Below are positions 1 to 10,274 of a stretch of DNA of 64,000 nucleotides, one piece after another; within the stretch, counting starts at the first letter, position 1, and each line of letters starts with the position of its first letter. The notes beneath the pieces are model-generated. The model had not been told where the DNA came from and did not search any database. It worked only from the letters and a program-made list of their open reading frames with translations. The stretch is taken from the NCBI RefSeq assembly GCF_019145375.1, contig NZ_JAHSTX010000001.1, forward strand, positions 4,055,501-4,119,500, given 5' to 3'. The position numbers were made by a program, and so were the translations under genes. The stretch is from Pseudomonas triticicola. Lineage in GTDB: Bacteria > Pseudomonadota > Gammaproteobacteria > Pseudomonadales > Pseudomonadaceae.

Positions 1-640
1 TGGCAATGTCGAAGCCCACCGCGAACGGCATCGAACCGTCACCGGCGCGCGCCCACAGCGCCGCGAGGTCGGCTTTGGCGAACAGGTTCCAGGTCAGCCA
101 CAGGCACGCTGCGAGCAACAGCCAGATGCCCCACTTGCGCAGAATCTGCCGCACGAACGTCAACGGCCCGCTCACCGCGAGCAAGGTCGCCAGTGCGCCG
201 AAAAACAGCGTCCACAGCATCGGATTGGCCCACAGCGAACCTTCGCTGAAGGCGCGGGTGCCGAGCAGGCTGGCGGCATCGCGCATGACGATGATTTCGA
301 ACGAGCCCCAGCCGATCAGTTGCAGCAGATTGAGCAGCGCCGGCAGGCTCGCGCCTTTGCTGCCGAGGCTGAGCTTCAGCGCCGCCATCGACGAAAGGCC
401 GGTGTCGCTGCCGATCACACCGACCGCTGCGAGCAGCAGCACGCCCACCAGCGTGCCAAGGAAGATAGCCAGCAAAGAACCGGACAGGCCCAAGCCCGGC
501 GCGAGCAATGCGCCGGTCTGCAAAACCATCAGGCCGATGCCGAGGGAGAACCACAGGGAAAACAGATCGCGACCGCCGAAGACACGCTTTTCAGCGGGGA
601 CGGCGAGGTCGGGAGAATAAGTGCCGGGTTGAATGCTCAA
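1..640 (-). CDS. cytX: CytX-like NCS1 transporter (hydroxymethylpyrimidine/cytosine permease), 3' part missing
   Basis: The minus strand is open from a TTG at 638-640 to the window edge, giving about 213 N-terminal residues that begin LSIQPGTYSPDL. The translation has strongly hydrophobic segments (SLGIGLMVLQTGALLAPGL, LLAIFLGTLVGVLLLAAVG, LFFGALATLLAVSG) and the look of the NCS1 nucleobase permease family (cytosine permease/CodB type). CytX proteins are predicted importers of the thiamin precursor hydroxymethylpyrimidine and often sit beside thiC, as here. No ATG in frame gives the conserved N-terminus and no strong Shine-Dalgarno is visible, so the TTG start rests on the N-terminal sequence looking family-like. 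The gene is cut by the window end, not broken. It points the same way as thiC but a 113-bp hairpin-forming repeat separates them. Confidence 0.8.
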   Translation of the reverse strand, partial: MSIQPGTYSPDLAVPAEKRVFGGRDLFSLWFSLGIGLMVLQTGALLAPGLGLSGSLLAIFLGTLVGVLLLAAVGVIGSDTGLSSMAALKLSLGSKGASLPALLNLLQLIGWGSFEIIVMRDAASLLGTRAFSEGSLWANPMLWTLFFGALATLLAVSGPLTFVRQILRKWGIWLLLAACLWLTWNLFAKADLAALWARAGDGSMPFAVGFDIA

Positions 641-668
641 GGGTGTTATCTCAAAGAGGAGCAGGAAA

Positions 669-781
669 AAGCTGCAAGCTGCAAGCTGCAAGCCGCAAGT
701 TAAAAGCGGTACGCGGACTGCTTCTAATCTTGCAGCTTGCCGCTTGCCGCTTGCCGCTTGCCGCTTGCAGCTTGCAGCTTG
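669..781. repeat. Heptad-repeat hairpin (GCTTGCA/GCTTGCC family), copy 1
   Basis: The left arm (670-700) is built of GCTGCAA/GCAAGCC units. The right arm (729-781) is a run of near-perfect heptads (CTTGCAG, CTTGCCG x4, CTTGCAG x2). The two arms are inverted relative to each other and would fold into a long hairpin. The element starts three bases beyond the thiC stop codon. Three more copies lie at 10160, 47831 and 59264, each touching a gene 3' end. It may act as a transcript-end structure or bidirectional terminator. Confidence 0.85.
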
Positions 782-784
782 TGA

Positions 785-2916
<2,132 letters not shown>

Positions 2917-3130
2917 AAGAACCCGGCCAGTCTAGACACAACAGCCGAGGAACGCCAACACCGCAGCGAAGGCCATGATGAATGGCGTAAATACCCAGGC
3001 TTGCCCGATTGTTGCCGGAGCAATGCGCAACTACACTCGCTTGGCCTGGCTCAGCCTTGACGCTGTGCGGGCTGCGCCTTACCTTTGGCGCCCGGATTAC
3101 TTCCATAATATTCATGCTAGGGATCGCCTC

Positions 3131-4564
3131 ATGCTGCGCAAACTTTCATTGGCTGTTGCCGTGTCCTGTGCGTCCAACACAATGGCCTGGGCAGCGGAAG
3201 CACCCTTGTCGACCAAAACCGATCTGGTCAGCGTCTATCAGGAAGCGGTCGACAACAACGCCGACCTCGCGGCGGCCCGCGCCCAGTATGGCGCGCAGAA
3301 AGAAGTGGTGCCGCAGGCCCGCGCCGGTCTGTTGCCGAACCTGTCCGGTGGCGCCGAAGTTGCTGACGTGCGCACCTCGATCGACCAGCCTTCAGCCATC
3401 GCCAACCGCAGCGCGCATTCCTATCAGGCGACCCTCGCGCAGCCGCTGTTCCGCGCCGATCGCTGGTTCCAGTATCAAGCAGCCAAGGACGTCAACGAAC
3501 AGGCCGCGCTGCAACTGTCGGCGACCGAACAGAACCTGATCCTGCAGAGCGCTGAAAGCTACTTCAACGTGCTGCGCAGCCAGGACAATCTGGCCTCGAC
3601 CAAAGCTGAAGAAGCGGCGTTCAAACGTCAGCTCGATCAGTCCAATGAGCGCTTCGATGTCGGCCTCTCGGACAAGACCGACGTGCTGCAATCGCAAGCC
3701 AGTTACGACACCGCGCGAGCCAACCGCATCGTCGCCCAGCGTCAGGTCGATGATGCGTTCCAGGCGTTGATCACCCTGACCAACCGTCAGTACAACTCGA
3801 TTCAGGGCATCGTCCATACGCTGCCGATCCTGCCGCCGGCACCCAACGATGCGAAATCCTGGGTCGACACGGCGGCGCGGCAGAACCTCAATCTGCTCGC
3901 CAGCAACTACGCGGTCAGCTCCGCCGAGCAGACGCTCAAGCAGCGCAAGGCCGGCCACTTGCCGACCCTCGACGCCGTGGCGAAATACGAGAAAGGCGAC
4001 AACGATGCCCTCGGCTTCGCCAACCCCAACTCCTTCGGCGCGCCTTATGGCGGCAACGTCGAGCAGAGCACCCTGGGCCTGCAACTGAACATCCCGATCT
4101 ACAGCGGCGGGCTGACCAGTTCGCAAGTGCGTCAGTCCTATGCGCAACTGGATCAGAGCGAACAGCAGCGCGAATCGCTGCGCCGGCAAGTGGTGGAAAA
4201 CACTCGCAATCTGCACCGCGCGGTGAACACCGACGTCGAGCAGGTGCAGGCGCGCCGCCAGTCGATCATCTCCAACCAGAGCGCAGTGGAAGCCACGGAA
4301 ATCGGCTATCAGGTCGGCACGCGCAACATCGTCGACGTGCTCGACGCGCAGCGCCAGCTGTACACCTCGGTGCGCAACTACAACAACACCCGCTACGACT
4401 ACATCCTCGACAACCTGCGCCTGAAGCAGGCGGCGGGGACGCTGAACCCGGGTGACCTGGAAGATCTGCGGCGCTATCTGAAAGCCGATTACAACCCGGA
4501 CAAGGACTTCCTGCCGCCGGATCTGGCGTCGGCGGCTGAAGCGCAGCTCAAGGCGCGGCCTTAA
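3131..4564 (+). CDS. tolC: TolC-family outer-membrane channel protein
   Basis: Outer-membrane trimeric channel for type I secretion and multidrug efflux. The 477-residue product starts at ATG 3131 (MLRKLSLAVAVSC) and has a signal peptide with probable cleavage after AWA (about residue 22). Two repeated outer-membrane efflux domains follow, with typical TolC motifs: SVYQEAVDNNADLAAARAQ near the mature N-terminus and VGTRNIVDVLDAQRQLY in the second repeat. The frame is open upstream to 2975 but that extension is hydrophilic and lacks a signal peptide. It is divergent from thiC, as recalled for PAO1 (PA4973/PA4974). No partner pump or ABC exporter gene is adjacent, so the substrate cannot be inferred. 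Confidence 0.93.
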   Translation: MLRKLSLAVAVSCASNTMAWAAEAPLSTKTDLVSVYQEAVDNNADLAAARAQYGAQKEVVPQARAGLLPNLSGGAEVADVRTSIDQPSAIANRSAHSYQATLAQPLFRADRWFQYQAAKDVNEQAALQLSATEQNLILQSAESYFNVLRSQDNLASTKAEEAAFKRQLDQSNERFDVGLSDKTDVLQSQASYDTARANRIVAQRQVDDAFQALITLTNRQYNSIQGIVHTLPILPPAPNDAKSWVDTAARQNLNLLASNYAVSSAEQTLKQRKAGHLPTLDAVAKYEKGDNDALGFANPNSFGAPYGGNVEQSTLGLQLNIPIYSGGLTSSQVRQSYAQLDQSEQQRESLRRQVVENTRNLHRAVNTDVEQVQARRQSIISNQSAVEATEIGYQVGTRNIVDVLDAQRQLYTSVRNYNNTRYDYILDNLRLKQAAGTLNPGDLEDLRRYLKADYNPDKDFLPPDLASAAEAQLKARP

Positions 4565-4584
4565 AAGCTAAAGATCGCAGCGTG

Positions 4585-4621
4585 CCGGAGCCTCTACAGA
4601 GATAGTCTGTGGACGCTCCGG
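4585..4621. terminator. Hairpin between convergent tolC and rhs genes, REP-like
   Basis: CCGGAGC (4585-4591) pairs with GCTCCGG (4615-4621), extended by inner pairing of CTACAGA with TCTGTGG. The flank AAAGATCGCAGCGTGCCGG resembles a decayed member of the GATCGCAGCC palindrome family seen at 44033, 47015 and 49571. It sits 20 bases after the tolC stop and 37 bases before the convergent rhs stop. There is no long T-run, so intrinsic termination is only a guess. Confidence 0.5.
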
Positions 4622-4657
4622 TTGGCTTAAGATTACGCAGGGCAACGGAAGTGTCTT

Positions 4658-7405
4658 TCAGACATTGTTATTCTTGAACAACGGATATGACATCGACTTC
4701 ACCAACAGCGCGTAAGAGTCCGCATTCGACAGTAAGGTTTTTTGCAAAAACCCAGGGTCAGCATTTAGTTTTTCGGTAACCGCTTGAACATCCATATCTG
4801 CAAAAAACTCTTTGCGCACATCATTAGTAAGCTTCGCCATTGCCGTTTCTGCCAAATATTTATTCTCCAGACCACTGGAGATCCTGTCGACTATAGAGTT
4901 TGAACGATCAGGATCATCAGCAGTCAACACAAAATCCAGAGCGTAATACATGAAATCGTGAGTCGGTTTGTTCAAGCGATGCGATGACTCGTGCACAATC
5001 GTGGTCACAAGATTGACCGGCGACAGATCCAGGGCTTCATCACTTAGAAATAAACGTTTTCTGGGATCTTCCGGGTGGGTATTTGCCGTGTTTCCCAGAT
5101 TCCCGCCTGGCGCCGCCAAAACCAGTCGTTCTGACCTGCCACCCGCGTACTTGTCAGCCGTTGCCTTCAATGGCACAAGCACGCTTAATAGTTGCTCGCG
5201 TAGCGCCTGCGGGCTTGAGTGGGAGCCAAAGATTCGTGAAGTGAAATTTTGATAAACCCAATCAACATTTTCTTCCTTTAACATGCGAATCGCTTCTGCG
5301 GTCGCCTTGGGGATAAGTTGCAGGTTATTTTCCAGACGCTGACCTTTTTCCGGAGATAACTTCTTTATTTCTTTCAAACCTCGCGCAGCAATCACGCCTC
5401 CCATACTTCCTCTAAATTTCTCGATCGCATCACCCTTGCCCTTATATTTGGCCAACCCCGATACGTCTAGATAAGTTAAAGGGTTATTGGCGCAAAACAT
5501 ATAGACATTCAGTCCGTCTATATCGCTGGCAGGATCTGCCGTTATCCAGCGATGTAACCATGGTGCGTAATACCGATAACCGTAGTAATAAAGTCCGGTC
5601 TTATCCCGCTCCTTTCCCGAATAACGGATGGATTTGTACTGCGCCACCAACGAACTTCGCGCCGCCCAGCACGCCGTGCCGCCAAAGGGGTAATAGTGTT
5701 CGCGAGTCAATACACCAGCCTCGTGGTCCAGTTCCAAAGTACTGGAACCAAGATGATCGCTGAGGTTGTAACGCAACTGATCGCTTTGCGGAGCACCCGG
5801 CCAATGTAGCGCTCGTATCTGGCTGCGCCCGGCCTCGATGCTGATGACATGGCGCTCTACGCCATCACTCTCGCGGTGGATCTCCAGCCCCGGGAGATAA
5901 CGCACGTCGCAATGCAGAGTCCGGCCGCTACTTCGGGCAATTCTTGTTTTACGTATCCGATGGCCAGGATGGTCGTAGACATAGCACTCATCATCGTCGG
6001 CCTCGCCCCCGCGCGCGACCAACGTCACCATGCGCAACTGATTTCGACAGTCCCAGATCATGTCTTGACCACGCTGCAATTGCCGTTGATTGCCGCAGGC
6101 ATCGAAAGCAGAGGCTACATCGGACTCACCCGGCAGCGACCCATCATCTCGTTGAGCGAGGCTGCGGTTGCTGAGCGTCGAGGTAAACATCGAGAACCCC
6201 GGTGTACCATTTTGGTGGCGCGCGAGCAGGTTACCTGCACGATCGTAATCGAAACTCCGAGTGTAATTACGACGCTGGTTGGGATCCAACGGCAGGGGGA
6301 GCAGGGCAGGCAAACCCGGGCCGTGACTCGGCTGACTGACTTCCCACCCCCGAGCTTCGACGAGTTGATACAGGCTGTCGTAACGATATCGATTAATCGG
6401 CTCAACGCGCTGATTATTGAAATGACTGACGTCCTGGGACGTGTCTGCCTGCTCGATGACATTGCCCACCGGATCGTAGACGTAATTCAGATCCAGCAAG
6501 GGTTTCTTGTTTCCGACTCTGGCGACCAGCCTGATCAGGCTGCCATCTTCCGCCGAGTATCTGGCTTGGCTTGTCAGGCCATTACCAGTGGTTTCACTTT
6601 CAATCCGGCCCTGTCCGTTGTAGCGGATGTTACCAACCAGTAGTTGTGGTTGCTGGGTTCCACCCACCCGTAGCAGCCATGTTTCAACCAACTGGCCTGA
6701 TACGTCGTAACAAAACCTTCGAACATTGCCCTTCGCGTCGGTTTGGCGATGGGCTTCGCCAGTGGGGCCAACGGTATGGCGCGTGACGAACTCCTGCGTC
6801 TCCAGCCATTCTTCTTTAGCATCTGTTTCGACTGGCCAGTCCGGTATTTCGAGATCGATGAGAAAGCGCCTGCTGTCAACTAGCACATCACCCGCTAGAC
6901 CATATTCTTCGATGGTTTGAGAGCCAGCGGGATCATCATGGCGAATCAAACGACCGCACTGATTGTGCTCTGCAATGGAAGCACCGTAGAGCAACCGCTC
7001 GACCACTTTGGGAAGCTCATCAGCAGCATGCTCCGTCATCGCTACCGGGCGCTGCTGATCGTCGTACTCAACTTGACGCTGACTGCCCCGGCCGTCCCAA
7101 AGTAAATGAAGCGAGCCAACGTCATTCAACAACTTCAATTGCCAACCCGCATCAACACTGTCGGTCAATAACGCCTGGGCGCTCAAACTATAGACTGTCT
7201 CTATGTTTGGCTTCGGTGCAGTCCCCCACAAACGCGGGTCCCATGATTGCACCTCACGCCCCATACCATCGAGCACTTGCCGGGTAATGCGTGGCTCAAT
7301 ATCCGGTATATCCGGATGCAGGTAATAAGACACCCTGCGGACAGCCAGTCTGCGGGAATCCATGACCGATAACGTGGGGGTGACAGAAGAAGCCTGAACG
7401 CTCAT
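4658..7405 (-). CDS. TccC-like RHS-repeat toxin with a C-terminal M35-type metallopeptidase-like domain
   Basis: A 915-residue protein. The N-terminus (TPTLSVMDSRRLAVRRVSYY) and the following YD/RHS repeats match the TccC component of insecticidal toxin complexes, where the RHS shell encapsulates and cleaves off a variable toxin. The core ends with the conserved RHS signature, here DPASDIDGLNVYMFCANNP at about residues 624-642, then YLDVSGL. Beyond it lies a 265-residue variable module with HESSH (805-809), Asp817 eight residues later in a T-x-D-like context, and NADSY (894-898). That is the zinc-site and C-terminal pattern of M35 Asp-zincin peptidases (deuterolysin type). The module is visibly AT-richer than the RHS part. 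No TcA or TcB genes and no immunity gene are nearby, so this is an orphan TccC. The peptidase activity is inference. Confidence 0.88.
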   Translation of the reverse strand: MSVQASSVTPTLSVMDSRRLAVRRVSYYLHPDIPDIEPRITRQVLDGMGREVQSWDPRLWGTAPKPNIETVYSLSAQALLTDSVDAGWQLKLLNDVGSLHLLWDGRGSQRQVEYDDQQRPVAMTEHAADELPKVVERLLYGASIAEHNQCGRLIRHDDPAGSQTIEEYGLAGDVLVDSRRFLIDLEIPDWPVETDAKEEWLETQEFVTRHTVGPTGEAHRQTDAKGNVRRFCYDVSGQLVETWLLRVGGTQQPQLLVGNIRYNGQGRIESETTGNGLTSQARYSAEDGSLIRLVARVGNKKPLLDLNYVYDPVGNVIEQADTSQDVSHFNNQRVEPINRYRYDSLYQLVEARGWEVSQPSHGPGLPALLPLPLDPNQRRNYTRSFDYDRAGNLLARHQNGTPGFSMFTSTLSNRSLAQRDDGSLPGESDVASAFDACGNQRQLQRGQDMIWDCRNQLRMVTLVARGGEADDDECYVYDHPGHRIRKTRIARSSGRTLHCDVRYLPGLEIHRESDGVERHVISIEAGRSQIRALHWPGAPQSDQLRYNLSDHLGSSTLELDHEAGVLTREHYYPFGGTACWAARSSLVAQYKSIRYSGKERDKTGLYYYGYRYYAPWLHRWITADPASDIDGLNVYMFCANNPLTYLDVSGLAKYKGKGDAIEKFRGSMGGVIAARGLKEIKKLSPEKGQRLENNLQLIPKATAEAIRMLKEENVDWVYQNFTSRIFGSHSSPQALREQLLSVLVPLKATADKYAGGRSERLVLAAPGGNLGNTANTHPEDPRKRLFLSDEALDLSPVNLVTTIVHESSHRLNKPTHDFMYYALDFVLTADDPDRSNSIVDRISSGLENKYLAETAMAKLTNDVRKEFFADMDVQAVTEKLNADPGFLQKTLLSNADSYALLVKSMSYPLFKNNNV

Positions 7406-7528
7406 GACTCAAGGTTCTCTTTCATTTGAGGGAAAGACTGAACGCTTTCTTGCAGACCCGATACTGTAAGAAGTAACAGGTGTACTTCAGGCCGGTTTGT
7501 GATGTGATCTACCTGTTTTGCCTCGCAG

Positions 7529-8809
7529 TCATGGATACTTGATCAATCTGCCCAAGCCATCCAGCAGCCGCTGCAACGCGCCCTGATTACGGCGCATCAC
7601 CGCCAGCCCGGCCTCGGCCATGCGTTGCGCATCACGCGGCAGTTCGAACAAGCGCTGCACCTCGATTGCGAGGCCTTCGGCATCATCCACTTCGGCCAAC
7701 GCCCCGGCTTCGCGCAGTTGCGCGGCAATGTCGAGGAAGTTGAACAGGTGTGGGCCGCTGAGTACCGGTTTCGCCAGAGCGGCGGGTTCGAGCAGGTTGT
7801 GCCCGCCGTTCGGCACCAGACTGCCGCCGACAAACGCGCTGTCGGCCAGGGCATAGAGAAACAGCAACTCGCCCATGGTGTCGCCGAGCAGCACGCGCGT
7901 CTGCGCATCGACATTAGCCCCGGTCGAGCGACGTACCGTGGCAAAGCCTTCGCGCTGGCACAGCTCGAACACCGAATTGAAGCGCTCGGGATGACGCGGT
8001 ACCAGAATCAACAATGCATCCGGATGATTGGCCAACAGGCGACGATGGGCGTCGAGCACCACTTCGTCTTCGCCTTCGTGAGTGCTGGCGGCGACCCATA
8101 CCGGGCGATCCTCTGCCTGCCACTGACTACGCAGATGGGCTGCACGCTGCAACAGTTTCGGGTCGATGGTCAGGTCGAACTTGATCGAACCGGTGACTTC
8201 AACGGTTTCCGAACGCGCGCCGAGATCGCGGAAGCGCTGGGCCTCGGCTTCGGTCTGCACGGCCAGCAAACTCATCTCCGCGAGCATAGGCGCGGTGAGT
8301 TTGCTGAAGCGGCCATAGCCTTTGGCGGAACGCTGCGACAACCGTCCATTGGCCAGCGCCACCGGAATCCCGCGCCTGGCACATTGATGAATATGGTTGG
8401 GCCACAGCTCGGTTTCCATGATCACTGCGAGCCTGGGCTGGACGCGATCAAGAAAACGCGCCGCCGCACAAGGCAAGTCATACGGCAGATAGCAGTGTTG
8501 AATGCGCGCCTCGTTGGCGAACAGTGCCTGAATCCGCTCCGAACCGGTCGGGGTCATGCAGGTCACGGTGATCGGCAGCGCCGGATAGCGCTCCAGCAGC
8601 GCGCGAATCATCGGCGCGGCTGCAATGCTTTCGCCCACCGACACCGCGTGCACCCAGATGCCGCCGGGCTGCAAGGTCGGCATGCCAAGAGTAAAGCGCT
8701 CGCCAATCCGTTTGGCATACGCCGGCGCCTTGCGTGCGCGCAGCCACAGCCGAATCGCCACCAATGGCAGCCCCAGGTAAAACAGCGCGGTGTAGAGAGT
8801 TCTATTCAT
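7529..8809 (-). CDS. waaA: Kdo transferase WaaA (KdtA)
   Basis: 3-deoxy-D-manno-octulosonic acid transferase that adds Kdo to lipid IVA at the inner membrane, the first step of LPS core assembly. The 426-residue protein starts at ATG 8807-8809 (MNRTLYTALFYLG), giving one N-terminal membrane anchor. An upstream extension to 8947 overlaps the next gene and lacks family sequence. The segment IWVHAVSVGE puts Glu60 at the position of the general base described for WaaA. The C-terminal GT-B part has NGGHNLLEPAAL. It lies 11 bases downstream of a LysR-type regulator on the same strand, so they may be co-transcribed. PAO1 has the same neighbours (PA4988-4989, recalled). Confidence 0.96.
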   Translation of the reverse strand: MNRTLYTALFYLGLPLVAIRLWLRARKAPAYAKRIGERFTLGMPTLQPGGIWVHAVSVGESIAAAPMIRALLERYPALPITVTCMTPTGSERIQALFANEARIQHCYLPYDLPCAAARFLDRVQPRLAVIMETELWPNHIHQCARRGIPVALANGRLSQRSAKGYGRFSKLTAPMLAEMSLLAVQTEAEAQRFRDLGARSETVEVTGSIKFDLTIDPKLLQRAAHLRSQWQAEDRPVWVAASTHEGEDEVVLDAHRRLLANHPDALLILVPRHPERFNSVFELCQREGFATVRRSTGANVDAQTRVLLGDTMGELLFLYALADSAFVGGSLVPNGGHNLLEPAALAKPVLSGPHLFNFLDIAAQLREAGALAEVDDAEGLAIEVQRLFELPRDAQRMAEAGLAVMRRNQGALQRLLDGLGRLIKYP

Positions 8810-8820
8810 GGCGGCGGAGT

Positions 8821-9717
8821 TTATCGGCTTTTGTCTCCGATCGCCCGCAAGTGCACGGCAAAACGTTCTGCCAGCCAGCGCGCGGCCGGGCCGAGCGGTT
8901 CGTCGCGACGCCAGACCAGTTCCACCACCAACGCCGGCGGCGTCCATTCGCTGTCGAGTTCAACCATTTGGCCCTGATACGCTGAGTACTGCACAACGTG
9001 GCGCGGCAACCACGCCCAACCGAGATCGCGCACCAGCCATTCGGACATCACATAAAAACTGTCGGCGCGCCACACCTGCGGGCTGGCCGGCTCATTGCCG
9101 GGATAGACGCTGGTCTGCGTCGACATCAGCAATTGCCGGTGCTGCGCCAGTTGCTGGCAGGTCACGTAGGCCTGCTGCGCCAGCGGATGATTGACACCGC
9201 AGACCGTGACCATTTCCACTCGACCCAGTACGCGCCGCTCAAGGGCTTCGGGGATTTCATCGTGATAGAACAGCAGGCCGAGGTCGGCGCGACGTTCGAC
9301 CAGTTTGCGCGCGACTTCGCCTTGGGCGGCGCTGGTCAGTTGCACTTCTAGGCTGGGAAACTGCTCGGCCAGTTCGCCGAAACTTTCCACCAGCGCCTGA
9401 TAGGGCATCGCCTCGTCCTGGGCCACCCGCAACTGCGCCTCCTGGCCGCGCAGCATCGCCATGGCCCTGCCGTTGAGGCGCTCGCACTGGCGCAACACTT
9501 CCCGTGCCTCTTCCAGCAATGCCGCGCCCGCCTCGGTGAGCATCGGCTGCCGACCGCTGCTGCGTTCGAACAGGCTCACGCCCAAATCCTCTTCGAGCAT
9601 CGCAACAGCACTGCTGATCGCCGATTGCGCCTTGCGTTGTCGACGCGCCACGGCGGAGAAAGACCGCTGTTCAGCGACATCGACAAATACCCGCAGCTGA
9701 TCGAGATTCCATTGCAT
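8821..9717 (-). CDS. LysR-type transcriptional regulator
   Basis: A 298-residue LysR-family regulator. It has an N-terminal winged helix-turn-helix (residues about 1-60; FVDVAEQRSFSAVARRQRKA then SAISSAVAMLEEDLG) and a C-terminal periplasmic-binding-type effector domain from about residue 90. ATG at 9715-9717 (MQWNLDQLRVF) is preferred because family members start at this point. A TTG four codons upstream (9727-9729) is possible. It is divergent from the SMR pump gene at 9825, the classical layout in which the regulator controls the divergent gene, and a small dyad lies between them. The effector is unknown. Confidence 0.9.
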   Translation of the reverse strand: MQWNLDQLRVFVDVAEQRSFSAVARRQRKAQSAISSAVAMLEEDLGVSLFERSSGRQPMLTEAGAALLEEAREVLRQCERLNGRAMAMLRGQEAQLRVAQDEAMPYQALVESFGELAEQFPSLEVQLTSAAQGEVARKLVERRADLGLLFYHDEIPEALERRVLGRVEMVTVCGVNHPLAQQAYVTCQQLAQHRQLLMSTQTSVYPGNEPASPQVWRADSFYVMSEWLVRDLGWAWLPRHVVQYSAYQGQMVELDSEWTPPALVVELVWRRDEPLGPAARWLAERFAVHLRAIGDKSR

Positions 9718-9732
9718 GCTTGCTACCAACCC

Positions 9733-9749
9733 ATCTATAGAACAGATAG
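9733..9749. promoter_or_regulatory. Candidate LysR operator between the regulator and the SMR gene
   Basis: ATCTATAGAACAGATAG contains interrupted dyads (CTAT-N7-ATAG and ATCT-N7-AGAT) of the size and AT character of LysR-type T-N11-A boxes. It lies 16 bases upstream of the regulator's ATG, in the only space shared with the divergent pump gene. Assignment rests on position and shape only. Confidence 0.4.
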
Positions 9750-9824
9750 GTAATGACTTTACCCCATCTGAGCAATCCCTAGAATGTCACTCCAGCAAGC
9801 GATGATTTATTTGAGGATCAAACC

Positions 9825-10157
9825 ATGAACGCCTACGTCTATCTGGCCATCGCCATCTGCGCCGAAGTGGTCGCCACCGTTTCGATGAAAGCGGTCAAGG
9901 GCTTCAGCACGCCGCTGCCGCTGATTCTGGTGATTGTCGGCTACGGGATCGCATTCTGGATGCTGACGCTGGTGGTGCGCACCGTACCGGTGGGCGTTGC
10001 CTACGCTGTCTGGGCGGGGATGGGCATTGTCATGGTCAGTGTCGCGGCACTGTTCATCTACGGGCAGAAACTCGACGTACCGGCGATGCTGGGGATGGCG
10101 TTGATCGTGCTGGGGGTCGTCGTGATTCAGCTGTTTTCGAAAACTGCCGGGCATTAA
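9825..10157 (+). CDS. Small multidrug resistance (EmrE/SugE-family) efflux protein
   Basis: A 110-residue, four-helix SMR transporter of the inner membrane that exchanges protons for cationic drugs or guanidinium-type compounds. It aligns closely with EmrE. The essential proton- and substrate-binding Glu14 is present (YLAIAICAEVVATVSMK), as are Tyr60 (GVAYAVW) and Trp63. Helix 4 ends LIVLGVVVIQLFSK. The ATG at 9825 is preceded by GAGGA nine bases upstream. It probably belongs to the LysR regulator encoded divergently, as in PAO1 PA4989-4990 (recalled). A heptad hairpin follows the stop codon immediately. Confidence 0.95.
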   Translation: MNAYVYLAIAICAEVVATVSMKAVKGFSTPLPLILVIVGYGIAFWMLTLVVRTVPVGVAYAVWAGMGIVMVSVAALFIYGQKLDVPAMLGMALIVLGVVVIQLFSKTAGH

Positions 10158-10159
10158 AA

Positions 10160-10252
10160 AGCAGCAGCAAGCTTCAAGCGGCAAGCCGCAAGCATTGCTG
10201 ATTTGCTGGTCCGGGTTGCAGCTTGCAGCTTGAAGCTTGAAACTTGCGGCTT
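10160..10252. repeat. Heptad-repeat hairpin, copy 2
   Basis: Left arm 10160-10194 (AGCAGCAGCAAGCTTCAAGC and following GCAAGCCGCAAGC) is inverted relative to right arm 10215-10252 (GTTGCAGCTTGCAGCTTGAA and following AACTTGCGGCTTC). It begins three bases after the SMR stop and ends 23 bases before the start of the next gene, which runs the same way. It could therefore insulate the two transcripts. Confidence 0.8.
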
Positions 10253-10274
10253 CTTCAAGCTCCGAGGTCGCTGC

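Noticed and set aside
4658..7405. Immunity gene or antitoxin next to the RHS toxin
   Set aside because: Nothing is encoded in the 92-base or 123-base flanks; TccC-type toxins usually have none.
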